64,000 nucleotides of DNA from assembly GCA_008694505.1 (NCBI GenBank), contig VZDJ01000101.1, positions 2,309,957-2,373,956 of the forward strand. The letters run 5' to 3'. The position numbers and the translations under genes are program-made. How positions within the stretch are numbered: position 1 is the stretch's first letter; each line of letters opens with the position of its first letter. The notes below the pieces were generated by a model. The model saw nothing but the letters and a program-made list of their open reading frames with translations. It was not told where the DNA came from and searched no databases. This document shows, piece by piece, positions 26,545-38,161 of this stretch. Source of the stretch: Cyanoderma ruficeps. Taxonomy: Eukaryota; Chordata; Aves; Passeriformes; Timaliidae.

Positions 26545-26730
26545 CTAGCTGGGTACCCTTGGGCAAGTCACTCCACCTCTCCATGGCTCTGTTTTCTTCC
26601 TCATAAAACAGATAAATGTGTTTGGTTGCTTCACAGGGGTGTTGAGAATTTTAATTAATTAATTAGTTTCATAACTACTTGTAGATCCTTGGGTACATGG
26701 TTCTACAGAAGTGCTAAGTATTGTTTCAAC
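26545..26730. mobile_element. MIR-type ancient SINE relic
   Basis: The blocks follow the order of an amniote MIR element. First comes a CCTTGGGCAAGTCACTCCAC core, then a pyrimidine-rich CTGTTTTCTTCCTCATAAAA stretch. A TCACAGGGGTGTTGAGAATT block and a distal TAGATCCTTGGGTACATGG / GAAGTGCTAAGTATTGTT tail follow. The distal block resembles the amniote-wide MIR variant. It is old and sits about 1 kb inside the first DSE intron. Confidence 0.72.
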
Positions 26731-29419
26731 TAAGAGTTTTCCTTACTCTCTCTCATCACTTATATGTGTTTTTTTTAAGTGATCTGAATTAGTTAAGTTT
26801 TTAGGGGAAGTCAACAAAGTAGCAGTTTTGGATTTGGGATTGTCTTGCCTCTCTAAACTTCACTGAGAGGTGAAACTAAAATATACAAACCACAGTGTAT
26901 TTTAATGGGGCAGAGCTACTGGGCCTTTAAAAAAATGTGATTTTCTTGTTATTCAAAGTAAGAGCTTGCCTTTGTTGCTCTGCTTGAAGTATCGTGATGT
27001 TTTGCATGATTTTGAATTGCCAAATCACTCACCTGAGTGCTTTTAAGATCATAAAAGAGAAAGATATGAGAATAGTTTATAAACACATCTGTATTCTCTA
27101 CTGTGAACACTGACCTCAGAAGACACTTGGTGCTGATTTTCCACTACACATTGATACACAGTCTCCTTTACAACCTGCTCTTTGGTTGTAGAGAATGTTG
27201 CAAGAAAGAAACACATAAACTGAGCCATTGATTGTCTGTGGTAAAAACTGATGGATTTTGGTTGCCTAGGCAAACTCAGTTTTTATTGCAGCGTATGTTA
27301 ATTATTGTAACTAGATATTGAGGAAATATCTGCACTACAGTGGAGAGGAAAATGCATTTTATTACCTGGCCAAATGTTAGGTGTGATATTTATAGGTTGC
27401 ATACAGTTACAAGTAAAAACGGGTAGCTGAAATCAGGTTTTAGGTTTTAGAGTAGATCTTGGGTTTGGTACTTTTTAAAGACTTATGAGGGCTGTGTGTA
27501 CCCTTTCTTTTCCTCAAGGAAAATGACACGAAGTACATAAGCTTTTTTTAAAACTGAATTAAAGTAAAACCTTGATCAGTGGTGGTAAAAAGGTAAAAAT
27601 ATAACCAGGTAGCTGTTGGGTTGTGAAAGAACAGAGGAAGTTTATATCTTAGTAGAGAAATAATCACATCCATCAGTACCCAGCAGTCTGAGCCGTGAAA
27701 ACTAGGGTTAAATGAACAGGTAAATGTCCATAAAACTGAAGTGCCCCTTCTCTCAGAAGTGAATGCATTTAAGTAAAATTCACTCACATTCTTAGGCTTG
27801 TGTATGGGAACTTGCACATCTGGCATCCACAGCATACTATAGCAATGAGCAGAAATAAATCTAGTTACTATTGCTATTGTTCCTGGATATTTTGCAAGAA
27901 ATAAAACCCTTTGAGAGGGAAGAAGGGTGCTGAAGGAATTAAAAAATAAAGAAAAAAACTTTTCATAACTGTTGTTTTCTTGCTTAGACTTGGTAATCCA
28001 AGTGTGTGGTGAGTGAATGAGGTTATGACTTCTTAGCAATTTGTGTTCAATTGGTAAATATGACAGCAGCAAGTTTGTCCTGGCTGTTCTCACCATCTTT
28101 GCTGTCTCCATTCAGCTGAGGTAGATCAAAGAGCATAGTTAGAGCACTGTATTTTCCTCAATCTGTTAAACCATGGTACCAGTTTGCATTCAATGTTATA
28201 GCCACATACTTAATATAAATCATTTAATAGATTCTGCATTTGACTCCCTTTGAGCCACTTTTCTGTTTATATGGGTAAACTTTGTATTGATGTCTCTTAG
28301 CCCAGCTGGGATAGGATGAGACAGGACAGTGCTGCTTTAGTAAACCCCCAAACCCTTGTGCGCTGCACTTTGAGCAGATTCGGTTCTGTGCTCAGGATGA
28401 GAAATGGGCAGAGAAGCCTGCTAGGAAAAAGGAAATCTAGCAAATGCCACCAGAGATCTCTCTCATGAATGCTTTGGCAGTAAAAGTTTAGCAGAAGTCA
28501 AGTGTTGGTGGCGGAGAGCTGACCAAAAGGGTCTGGTCATCTTGGGAATCGCATGAAGGATAGAGCACTGGAAATGTTTTCTCACATCAGATGCTGGCAT
28601 GACACTTTTATCCACTCTTGGGATATGGTCAGGTGTGCAAGCACAGGCATAATGTGACTATTATGTACACAGTCTGAAATTGCCTTTGTTTGGTCTTTCT
28701 TTCTGTTTTTCCCCTTGTAGGATATACAGGAGGAATCAGCAGTAGCATTGTTTAGAGTGGGCAAAGGATTGTAGGGACCCTGGTGATTTGACTTTGGTAG
28801 GTGTTGTATCTCAGTGCAAGAGAAATATAATTTTAACATACAAGTTCTTTTTCCATGGTTGACCTGGTTTATGCTTTTATTTTGTGGGGTTTTTTATCAG
28901 AAACATTAAAAATTCTGAATATTTTATATAAACCTGGGATGCCCTCAGCCTTCTAATCAAGTGGCTGCCTAGAGTTGTTAAAGTATTTTGAAAAGTTGTT
29001 CACAAGCATTTCTATGGATATGTTCCTTTTCTATGTTTCTATTTCTGATTCATGTTCCTTTTAATCATGTCCTTGCAATCATGGCTCATCACACTTTTTA
29101 CCGAAATTGTCTGTCCAGTTTCAGTTCTGCTATGAGAGCCATGCTTGCACAGCTTACAGTCAGATATGAGATCATAAGATTCTAAATTTCAAAATTAACC
29201 CATAATTTAATGGTTGTGTTGACACCTGCTCACAGATTGCTCATGCACACTGTGAGTAGCTGCGTTCTGCAGGAATAATGTAAGCTGCTTAACTCCATCT
29301 GCAGTTGAGGCTTCTGTCCTTGAAAATGTAATGACCACTTTTTTCAAAGCTTTTGTTACGGGTATTCTGGGGAGCACTGAAGACAATAATGGTGCTGAAG
29401 GAACTGTAGGACAATACAT

Positions 29420-29550
29420 TTTATTGTCTATATATATTATATTGTCTGTCTTATATATTGTCTATATAAGTTTTCACCCTGAAAAAAAGCAGTTGCATCT
29501 GGGTATGTGTATATTCCATCTGCGGAGAGAGAGAGAGGGGGGAGCTATAT
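29420..29550. repeat. Simple repeats: TATATTGTC-type array and a GA run
   Basis: A short array of TATATTGTC/TATA units at about 29424-29468 is followed by a GAGAGAGAGAGG run near 29526-29540. They are microsatellite-like and useful mainly as markers. Confidence 0.7.
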
Positions 29551-29904
29551 GCTCTCTCTGTGGAGAAACCCTAGATAATGAGATAACAGCAGAATTGTAT
29601 CAATGATAATGAACCACACACTCATCTGGAGAGAGATGCAGCTACCAGGTAGGGTGGTACAATGTAGGTCTGTGAACACAGTGACATTTGTCCTGTAACA
29701 AATGAACCAGTGGTTCTTTTGTGTGAGTACACATTTGGGGTCTGCATATTCACACTCTAAAATTACCTCTAGCTAATATAAAAGCAAGTCTTGGTTTAAA
29801 TTGCTTAGATTACAACTGCTTAGGTTCATAAATCGATTAGCATCAGCATTTTTGGACTTTGCTGGTGCTCCTGTATGCTGTAACAATAATTTAACATATA
29901 TGAT

Positions 29905-30473
29905 TGCCTTGTTTTAACCGAGCTGGCAACTCAGCCCCACACAGCCCTTGTTCACTCCCCTCAGTGGGATGAGGAAGAGAATTGGGAGGATGAAAGTGAG
30001 GACATTCATGGGTTGAGATACAGTCAGTTTAATAGATAAAAGCCAGACAAAACAGAGAATTCATTCACCGCTTCCCATGGGCAGGCAGGTGTTCAGACAT
30101 CCCCAGGAAAGCAGGGCTCCATCATATGTAGTGGTTGCTTGGGAAGACAAATGCTGCAGCTCTGAGCACATCCCTCTTTCTTCTTCTTTCCCAGTATTGT
30201 ATGCTAAGCATGACATCATATGTTATGGAATATCCCTGTGGTCAGTGGGGATCAGCTGTCCTGACTGTCCCCTCCCAACTCCTTGTGCATCCTCAGCCCC
30301 CTTGCTGGTGGGGTGGAGGGAGAGGCAGAAGAGTTATTGACTGTATAAATGTTGCTCAGCAGTAACTAAAACATCCCTAAATTATCAACTCTGTTCCCAG
30401 CACAAATCCAAAACATAGCCCCGTACCAGCTACTATGAAGAAAATTAACTCTCCCCTAGCCAAAACCATCACA
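29905..30473 (-). mobile_element. Solo LTR of an avian endogenous retrovirus
   Basis: The roughly 570-bp unit begins near TTTTAACCGAGCTGGCAACT and ends with CCAAAACCATCACA, giving TG...CA termini. Its internal order matches a high-copy bird LTR I recall: CCCATGGGCAGGCAGG, then AGGAAAGCAGGGCTCCATCA, then AGCATGACATCATATG, then AGCACAAATCCAAAACATAG. A reversed ATTAAA near 30028 suggests the element points to the minus strand, antisense to DSE. Flanking ATGAT and ATGAA form an imperfect 5-bp target-site duplication, which would suit an ERVL-like element. No gag, pol or env coding is present, so this is a recombined solo LTR. Confidence 0.75.
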
Positions 30474-33400
30474 ATGAAAATAACAATAAAATACTATTAT
30501 AGTTTTGTGTGCAACACTGAGTCATAAACAGGATATGGAGACATAGTTAAAATGAGTTTTGATCCCATAGCAACTGAAGGACATGATGCATTTTAGAATT
30601 CCTGTCTATTAATATGAAGTCCTGTGGAAATGCTTTACAAATAAAAATACTTGATATCTTCAGCTACTCAAGTTTGTAGCTATAGATACAGAGAATGAAA
30701 ACAGGTTTTGTAAAACTCTAGCAGAATCACATCATTTGTTTACAACATCTTGAAGACAATTGAATGAAGGACAATTAAAACAATAAGCTGGGAATATTAA
30801 AACCGTTAATTACATAGTCAAGAAGAACAAATGAGGGGACTTAAAACATTTATAAGTATTAGGAAGAGTAAAGGTCAAGGCCAGCAAAGTAGAATTAGTT
30901 GGAAGGAGGATAAAAGTTAAAGTCTGAAATGGAAACACTTGTTTTGCCATCAGTAGTTTCTGGTGTTGTAATCAGCCTCCTCAGAAGTGAGGGAAGATGG
31001 ATGGCATGTAATTCCCTGGGGTGGGTTAGGCACAAGGAAGAATTCTGGCAGCAGTAAATTGGCTTTCCCCTTTTGCATGTATGATTTCTTTTTTCCCCTG
31101 TCTTTTATTTTCACCTTTTAGGCATTGCCATTGCCATGTGAAGTTTTTCCAGTTCCTCCTGTGCTCCATGACTGTACCACTGGATCCACAGAGAGGCTCC
31201 AGTCTGCCCCAGGCATTCTGTTCCCTTGCTCCCTTCTTGGGACAGGTGGTTGTGCCTTAGGGCTCTGTGCTGCTCTCAGAGGAAACCCTAAACATCATTC
31301 CTAATACCCAACCCCAAAGGGTTCACAGCCTTACTGACCCCAAGTGGGTCTCTTTGTGAGGGCCAGAAAGACGAGTTACTTCTCAGTAGTTGCCACAGGA
31401 ATATTGTTTCACCACCCAGATTGAGCAGGAGCCTTTGTTCTGTGTTTCTTGAGTGCCTGTTACTGTCAGGGTCCTAAAACCCAGAGGCGCCCTACGTGCT
31501 ATAATAGTGTAACACATGGATGAGGGGTTTGATGACTTCTGGGACATTAATGGAGCAGACAAAGGTAGGGAGTATATCCCTTTGGCATAGATGAAAATTC
31601 TCCAACTGCCTTCCTATAGTGTTAGCATCTGTGGAAATACTTGTAAAGTAAAAAACAAAAACCTAATTTTAATTATTGAAACAGCCTTTTGAAATTATGT
31701 CAGCACAGGATACAGTGCTGGTGTTCTAGAAGGAGTCTTTCTCTGGTAGCTTATAGTTTTAAGCCTTCAATGGTAAAAGTGATTGGGCTTTCATTCACTG
31801 AATGTGGATGCCTTAACAGGCATGTCTGTACTGGTTGGGAATGATCATCTGCAGGATTCTAGATATCAAAATTACTTCCTTACTCATTCCACAGAGTGAG
31901 GTGTGGAATAAGAGATCCTGGTAAGGGTTAGGAATACTAGTGTTAGTGCAACTAAAAATTACCAAGAAAGCATTTTTACAGGAGTATATATTGCAAAATA
32001 GAGGAAAATTCTAAATTCCCAGATTATGGTTTGGACATGCAGATGATTTAAATCATGTTTTCTCTTGAGGCAGAGAGAAGGTTATGCATTCAGTGTATGT
32101 GTGTGTGCCCTGTTAATTTATATATACAGTGATAGAATAGACAAATAAGCTTTTAACTGAAAGGAATTAACAGATGAAAATTCCATCACAGATGTCTTAC
32201 ACATCCTACTGTGAACTTAGAAAACATCCTACACTTGCTGGCTTACCTGTAGCATGGTGGAGAATGAATGCCACCCTCCATTCTCTTGGAATTACGGTTT
32301 GACACAGCTGTGTACTGCTCTACACAGATCCATTTAATTTTATGTTAGATCAAAGGACAGACACAAGTTTAAATCTTGGCTGCTGACATGATGGCATATA
32401 CTGATAATCCCTGTAGGAACTGGCTGTTTCTGGTTGTCATTGGGATTTTCATAGCACAGCTGTTAGACATAAAAGTTGATACAAAGCTTCTTTCAAGGTA
32501 TTTCAGATTATTTCAGAACAAGTGCAATACTAACACCTGGGTACCTGAGCTGTACTTTATTTATGGCAGATGTAATTCTGAATTGTATTTGGGATTTCAG
32601 TATTTAAATTTTGAAATACCTTTGAAATTATATAATTGTAGCATGTTTTTCATTGTGAAAAAATCAGAGGAAGAAATGAAGTAATGTCCCCTGGTGGTTA
32701 AGGTCATAATAGGTGTTTTTCAAGTTTTAAACAGTGATTTTTTACACCTTCTCAGTATTTTTGTTGGAGAGCCAGATAGTCACTGGTTTTAGCTTACCAA
32801 CCAAAAGGTGGGTGAAGGACTCCTGACTGCTCCTGACTCTTGGGACGTGGGAGTTTCCCACCCTGGTGTCCTGCCCCACAGCTCTGAACGGGTCTCAGCA
32901 CTGCTTGTTGAGGTAGAAGCTTGGGACTTCAGTCAGTATATTTATTGTGATTATTACAGCACAAAGATAAGCTTATTATTTCATTGGTTCTGCTCCATCA
33001 TGCACCTAATTATGCTGAATTGGATATGGTTCTCTGGAACCAAGTGCCAATATGTGTATGGGAATTAGTCTCCATTGACCCTTTCACCTCTCTGTTTTCA
33101 TGGACTTACCCTGCATTTTTTAATGTCCATGGATTCAGTTAGAAGACTAAATTGGTCTCCCATTTTTAAATGTGTTTGCAAAATATTTAAATTGGTGGTA
33201 AAACTGACTTTGTTGAACAAAACAACTCTTCAATTGATGTCACTGTCATGATTTTAGAATGCTGCCATTATGTAATGTTACCAACATTTCCAACTGATAT
33301 ATTCCATGTTATAGATTCTGCTCCTCTGAGCAGCAGCAAAGTCAATTGCAACGTGTGTGAGAAGGTATTTCAGATATTTGAACAAAGTGGAAAGAAAAGG

Positions 33401-36025
33401 AGATCCTACAGAAGTTTACTTTTCTCTGCTGTGATCTAACCTACCACTTCTTGTGTTACATTTTAGCAGTTGTCAGCTTTGGGGCAAAGAGTTGCACATC
33501 CCTCTCCATTTAATGGAACAATATTCCACACACATCTCATTTCAATGTTGCCTATTAATTTCACAGTTTTGGTAGGACAGCAGCTGTTTCTGGTGGTTTA
33601 CCATTTCTTGTTGAAATGTCTATGACTTTCTTACCTATTTTAGCCCTGGGTTCTAGAATTGCTTATTTTAGGTTTAATGCCAATTCTTGTAATGAAATTT
33701 GTGACAAAACTGTAGTGACACTGTTGTTCAAAATGAAACTGCATGTTATAGTATTACAAGCATTGGAAAAAATTGAGTAAAAAAAAGTTCATTTTCACTG
33801 TCAATCGTTTATGAAGTGCAAAGAAATTATAAAATTTAAGTCCATGCTGATTCAGAGGTCATTTTCTAAGGTGAAAGTCTTCACTGGATCTGAAGATTTG
33901 ATTTTCGTCAGTATGGTGAAACAGATTTTCCTTTAAATATTTGAGCACTTGTTTCTCAGGTATCTCAGGTAACGATAATGAGAACTGTAGCCTTTGTGGA
34001 AAATAGTAGCTTCCCAAAAGAAGACAAAGAGTCTGACGTGCTCATGTCCCAGCCCTGGGCTCTGGGAAGATCTTTTATTCAGAAACCTGAGTAATCTGGT
34101 AGCGTGGGAGATGCCAGCAGAGACACTTGCACTTCTGCTTTTTAAGAAGTGATAGAAGTTTGGTCCCAGGAAAAAGCAGCTACAAAGCAGAGTGGCTCTT
34201 CAGAACTGATACTACAAGAAACAACTGTTTTTTACCTGTTTTTAATCACGTACAAGAAGGTCAGATTGCTTCAAGGACAGCTATGCAAGTTGGTGATCCT
34301 AACAGTGCCATCCTTTCCTCTCCCTCCTGTGCCCCTCTCTCACTGCTCTGCTCTCACTGATGAAGCGACGTTTCTGTGCACATGTGGCAGGAGTAAATGG
34401 GCCTCTCTTTTCTTTTAAATAGTCTATTTGGTAAAGTTATCTGTATAAACCAATGTTTAGTTTAGTTAGTGGTTTCAGTTTTACAATACTTTTTATTTTT
34501 ATTTTCCACAGCTGAACATCTAACAGTGGATGCAGATGGGGAGAACTAAAATTGTTAAGATTTAATCTGGTTTGGGTATTTTTCTCTGGAATAATCGATG
34601 CTTTTTACTGTTTGTTTCTGCTGGCAGTGGAGTGGAAACAGTGCAAAATGCTCTTTCAATCTAGATCTAAATGACAACATTTCAAAGCACACTGTGTAAT
34701 AGCATTTTCTTCCATGGGCAAGCATCCTTCATTCTCCTTTTAATTTTTAATACTTAATCAGATCATGGTTTCCTAACTGAATAAAACCCCCTCATTTTCA
34801 GAAGAGGCTGAGTTGCTTGGTGAAGTTTTTCTTGGAAGATGTGGCTGGTAATGATGCAGTGTAATATGAGAGTAAGAAATTCCTTTAGCTTTAAAAAATG
34901 GTATTGTGAGTGCACATTAAATGATCAGAAGGCTCAGACTCCAGTTCTTTCAAGCCTGAGTGTATCAAGCAAACTTGTAACAGGTTCACACACAACTGGT
35001 AAGGTGGAGCTTATGTGGACAATTTCACCTTAGCTTCACCTTAGCTATGCTGATAATCAAGGTTCAGAGGTTTGCATGGAAAGGAAGGTGTCCTCCTTTC
35101 CAGCTGCCTCCTCCCATCCATCAGTCACACCAGGCTGAGCCCTGCAAAGCTATGGGACAGGGCTCACTATCCTTAGTGAGTCGTGGCTGCCGGGAGTTAC
35201 TGCCTTCCTATCGTAGGAAGAGTGTCAGTATAATTTAACCAAGAATAAATGATTTTGTATTCCTGCCTTTGTTACAGCCTATTGACTTTCTTCCAGATCT
35301 TGACTCTGAATAAATATAAAGTTGATTGGTTTTCCAGTTATTCTGTTGTTAGCCTAAACAATGTGGTACAGTGGTTCTTTCTCATGTAAAGGTAAAAAAA
35401 AAAGGGTTTACTTTCTCAGTGAAATGTGCACATGAATGAAGGGTGAAAATGTGGGAAGCTATTGAATACTTGAGAGTACTACGAGTTTTTGGCAACACTG
35501 GATGTGTCTGAGGATGGTGTAATGCTGGGAAATGTGTGTTCAGATTTGCAAAGCACTTCTGGGTAACCTTACTGTATACGCCCTAATCATTGGTCAGAAA
35601 TAACTTAATTTAGGGAACTCTTAAAACCATCCCTAAATTTATACATGTTATTAATTCTCACTGATGTGCAGAAGTGCTTACAGAAATCAAACCAAAGGAA
35701 AGACTGCATGAAGTCCTTACTGCTAGCTGGGATTTTCTTCTGCTGGTGTGAGCCAGGAAATTTTTTCAATACATGGTTAACCCAGAAAAAGCTACAAGCG
35801 TCTTTTAGCTTTTTGAGGGGTATTTTTTAGGTTCTTTCCTCTGCCCACAGTTCTAAAGGATCACAGAGGCTTTAAAAAAACTAGTGGGGTTTTTTATTAT
35901 TATGAAAAAGCAGTTTTTCATCAATTAAAAAATATTACATCATGTTTCAACCATAATGTATTGCTTTGGCTGGTTTTTACCGCCTACCTGTCAAAATACA
36001 CCATTATATAGTTTCCTTCAGCACA

Positions 36026-36067
36026 GAGAAGAATACAAGTAGATTTGAGAAGAATACAAGTAGATTG
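36026..36067. repeat. 21-bp tandem duplication
   Basis: Two adjacent copies of GAGAAGAATACAAGTAGATT plus one base differ only at the last position. It is a small recent duplication in DSE intron sequence. Confidence 0.85.
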
Positions 36068-37239
36068 GATAAACTATGGTGCATGTGTCTTTTTTGTATG
36101 TGTGTATGTGGTGAGAGACAGATATAGTAGTAGATATAGTAAAAGTGTTACCAAATAAACCAGCCTGTGATGATGTGTCCTGTAACAATTGGTTTACAAT
36201 CCAAAACAGGGCAAAATGGACTTGCAAAATGCATTAAAATATTATGAAAATGTCATCTTCCATTACACTCTGTTTAAGCAATTATGCTGCTCACTGTAAC
36301 AGATAAATTTAAGCAGTTATTTTATAGGGTACAATATTATTTATGCCGTAGGCAGGAATTCACAAGAAATTATGTATTTCTCGGCCAAAGATGTTTGCTC
36401 ACAAATTAATTTTAGGATATGAGCACAAAAATCTAGAGGGTCTGGCCACCCAGTAGCCATGAAGGGTCCTTGTCTGTCAGAGTTTTCTCATATTAACGAC
36501 TGTTGAAACAGGATGTGGATCTCTAAATAAGGTTTTAGCAGCCTCGGCTTCTATTAGAAAATTTTGGCTATGGAATAGGGACCTGTGGGGAGAAGTAAAA
36601 GGTTGCTTTGTACTTTAACTTCCTACAAGTTTTATGACTGAATCCTATGAAATAGGTTTTCCATGGGAGAAAAAAATGTATCTGTTTTTAGATTTTCTTT
36701 CCTTCTATATTTCCTTTTAATAGTTGAAAACTACTGTTCATTATTTACATAAAACTGTCTCACTTGAGCCTGCTTTCCATAACCTTTTCCCTCGTAAGAA
36801 TTCTAGGAATTTGCTGGCTTTCCTCAGGGGGATCTTGGCTGTGTTTTATCTGTGACTTTAGGCCAGATAGTTGGTAATTTCTTCAAAGTAACTTACTATG
36901 TTTAAATTGCATTTGCCTCTGCATAGATTTCCCATTAGGGCACATTCAAGAAATAATGTACACAGAAGAATATGCATATTAATTCAATGTTCAGCCTTCT
37001 TGGTAACTGGCAGTAAATCTCATGTAAAATGGAAAGCCCCTTGGAAAAAAATACTAATAATGCAAACCCCTAAATGCCCGGAAGGCAAAGTATTTCAGCT
37101 GTTTTTCTAAGACTCTGCCACTTACTGTTTCCCTTTTTGACTCCTGACTTGCTCATTTCTTTTTCTTTTTTTAAAACGAGGACGTGTCAGAGCCGGAGGC
37201 CTTAAACCCTGCATAAAGTGACCCCAACTCAAACCTCCA

Positions 37240-37518
37240 GCATTCCTCATCTTTCCCTCTCTCCAGCTGCTAACATCAGCCAAGGCAGCACGCAGGCTTG
37301 GCTGCCGCCAGCTCCCTGGCTCTCCCCCTGCTCCTCCCTTCCCGTCCTTCTCTGCTTGCCAGTACAGCCAGCGCTGCTTCATATGGGGCACCGTTGCAAT
37401 TATTTGAAATCTCAAGTAGAAGAGCTGCTGTTGTGTCCCTTCAGCTGGTATCAGCTACTGGAGGGCAAGGTGTGGGAAGGAAGGGGCTTTCTTCAAAGTG
37501 TACAGCTTTTTCTCTCGG
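37240..37518 (+). other. DSE: Possible alternative DSE first exon (speculative)
   Basis: A locally GC-richer segment ends at a strong donor, CTCGG|GTGAGT, with the GT at 37519-37520. That is only 174 nt upstream of the acceptor of the coding start exon. A CATAAA box-like sequence lies near 37212. The layout would suit a second promoter directly upstream of the coding region. The exon start is nominal and there is no transcript evidence. Confidence 0.3.
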
Positions 37519-37692
37519 GTGAGTTGCTCAGCAGATGTTTCGTCTGAAGTATTCAAATAGAAATGATTTGAAAGCCGCCTGGAGAATACACGGGGTTCTT
37601 TAGATGGAATCAGATTTCCCAGAGAGGCTCCTGAATTATGGTGTCTCGCAGATTCATTTTCTAACTCCTTCTTTCATGTCCATCTACCACAG

Positions 37693-37745
37693 GACATTTC
37701 AAAGATGGTTTGGCTGCCGTTGAGACCAGGAGATCTGATGCCACA
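37693..37745 (+). other. DSE: DSE 5'UTR portion of coding start exon
   Basis: This is 53 nt of untranslated sequence between the CCACAG acceptor and the DSE start codon. It contains an upstream ATG at 37705 in strong context. Confidence 0.8.
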
Positions 37746-37749
37746 ATGA
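37705..37749 (+). promoter_or_regulatory. DSE: uORF overlapping the DSE start codon
   Basis: A 14-codon upstream ORF starts at an ATG with A at -3 and G at +4 (AAAGATGG), the stronger Kozak context of the two ATGs. It ends in a TGA that overlaps the DSE ATG as ATGA (37746-37749). It would reduce initiation at DSE or couple it to termination-reinitiation. This is directly visible; the regulatory effect is inference. Confidence 0.7.
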
Positions 37750-38161
37750 GGACTCACACACGGGGAGCCCCCAGTGTGTTTTTCATACAGGCGGTTTGCT
37801 TTGCCTTCGCCTGCGGCGCCAGAGAGGACCAAGACACGATGGTTCCTTTTGTCAATGCCAGCTATGACAGCTACCCCATGCTCTACTTCTCCAAGGGGGA
37901 CGTGGAGACCCTGCGGCTCCAGGCCAGCACCACGCACCGGCACATCACGGCTCGTCTGGTGGAAGCAGTGCAAACCATGCTGTCCAATCCCCTGGCGTAC
38001 CTTCCTCCCTGGGACCCGAACGAGTTCAGCGCCCGCTGGAATGAAATTTATGGCAACAACCTTGGGGCCCTGGCAATGTTCTGTTTGCTCTTCCCTGAAA
38101 ACATGGAGGCCATCAATATGGCTAAGGATTACATGGAGAGGATGGCGGCTCAGCCTAGTTG
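37746..38161 (+). CDS. DSE: DSE coding exon 1: signal peptide and N-terminal domain
   Basis: The exon contributes 416 coding nt, residues 1-138 plus two bases of Trp139. It holds the signal peptide, then the conserved LPPWDP and [10 protein letters not shown] motifs and the MAAQPSW end. It includes an extra sequon at Asn37 (NAS). The donor is TTG|GTAGAT, a weak match to consensus, and reading through it meets TAG at once. Confidence 0.96.

Larger units (their letters stand above)
25751..37692 (+). other. DSE: DSE first long intron (5'UTR intron)
   Basis: This is about 11.9 kb between the CpG-island exons and the coding start exon. It holds a T/G-rich tract with an assembly gap (25831-25978), a MIR-type SINE relic (26545-26730) and a solo LTR (29905-30473). 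It also has a 21-bp tandem duplication (36026-36067) and a possible alternative first exon near 37518. The intron ends in a C/T-rich tract and CCACAG at 37692. Confidence 0.75.

Noticed and set aside
31122..31260. Possible extra DSE 5' exon after the acceptor-like TTTTATTTTCACCTTTTAG
   Set aside because: The acceptor is good but no matching strong donor follows at exon distance, so an exon cannot be supported.
31465..31530. Possible second LTR beginning TGTCAGGGTCCTAAAACCC
   Set aside because: The start resembles an LTR terminus, but I could not follow a known LTR or find a matching end and target-site duplication.
34507..34560. Possible exon after TTTTATTTTCCACAG
   Set aside because: It is an isolated acceptor-like motif without a donor or coding similarity.
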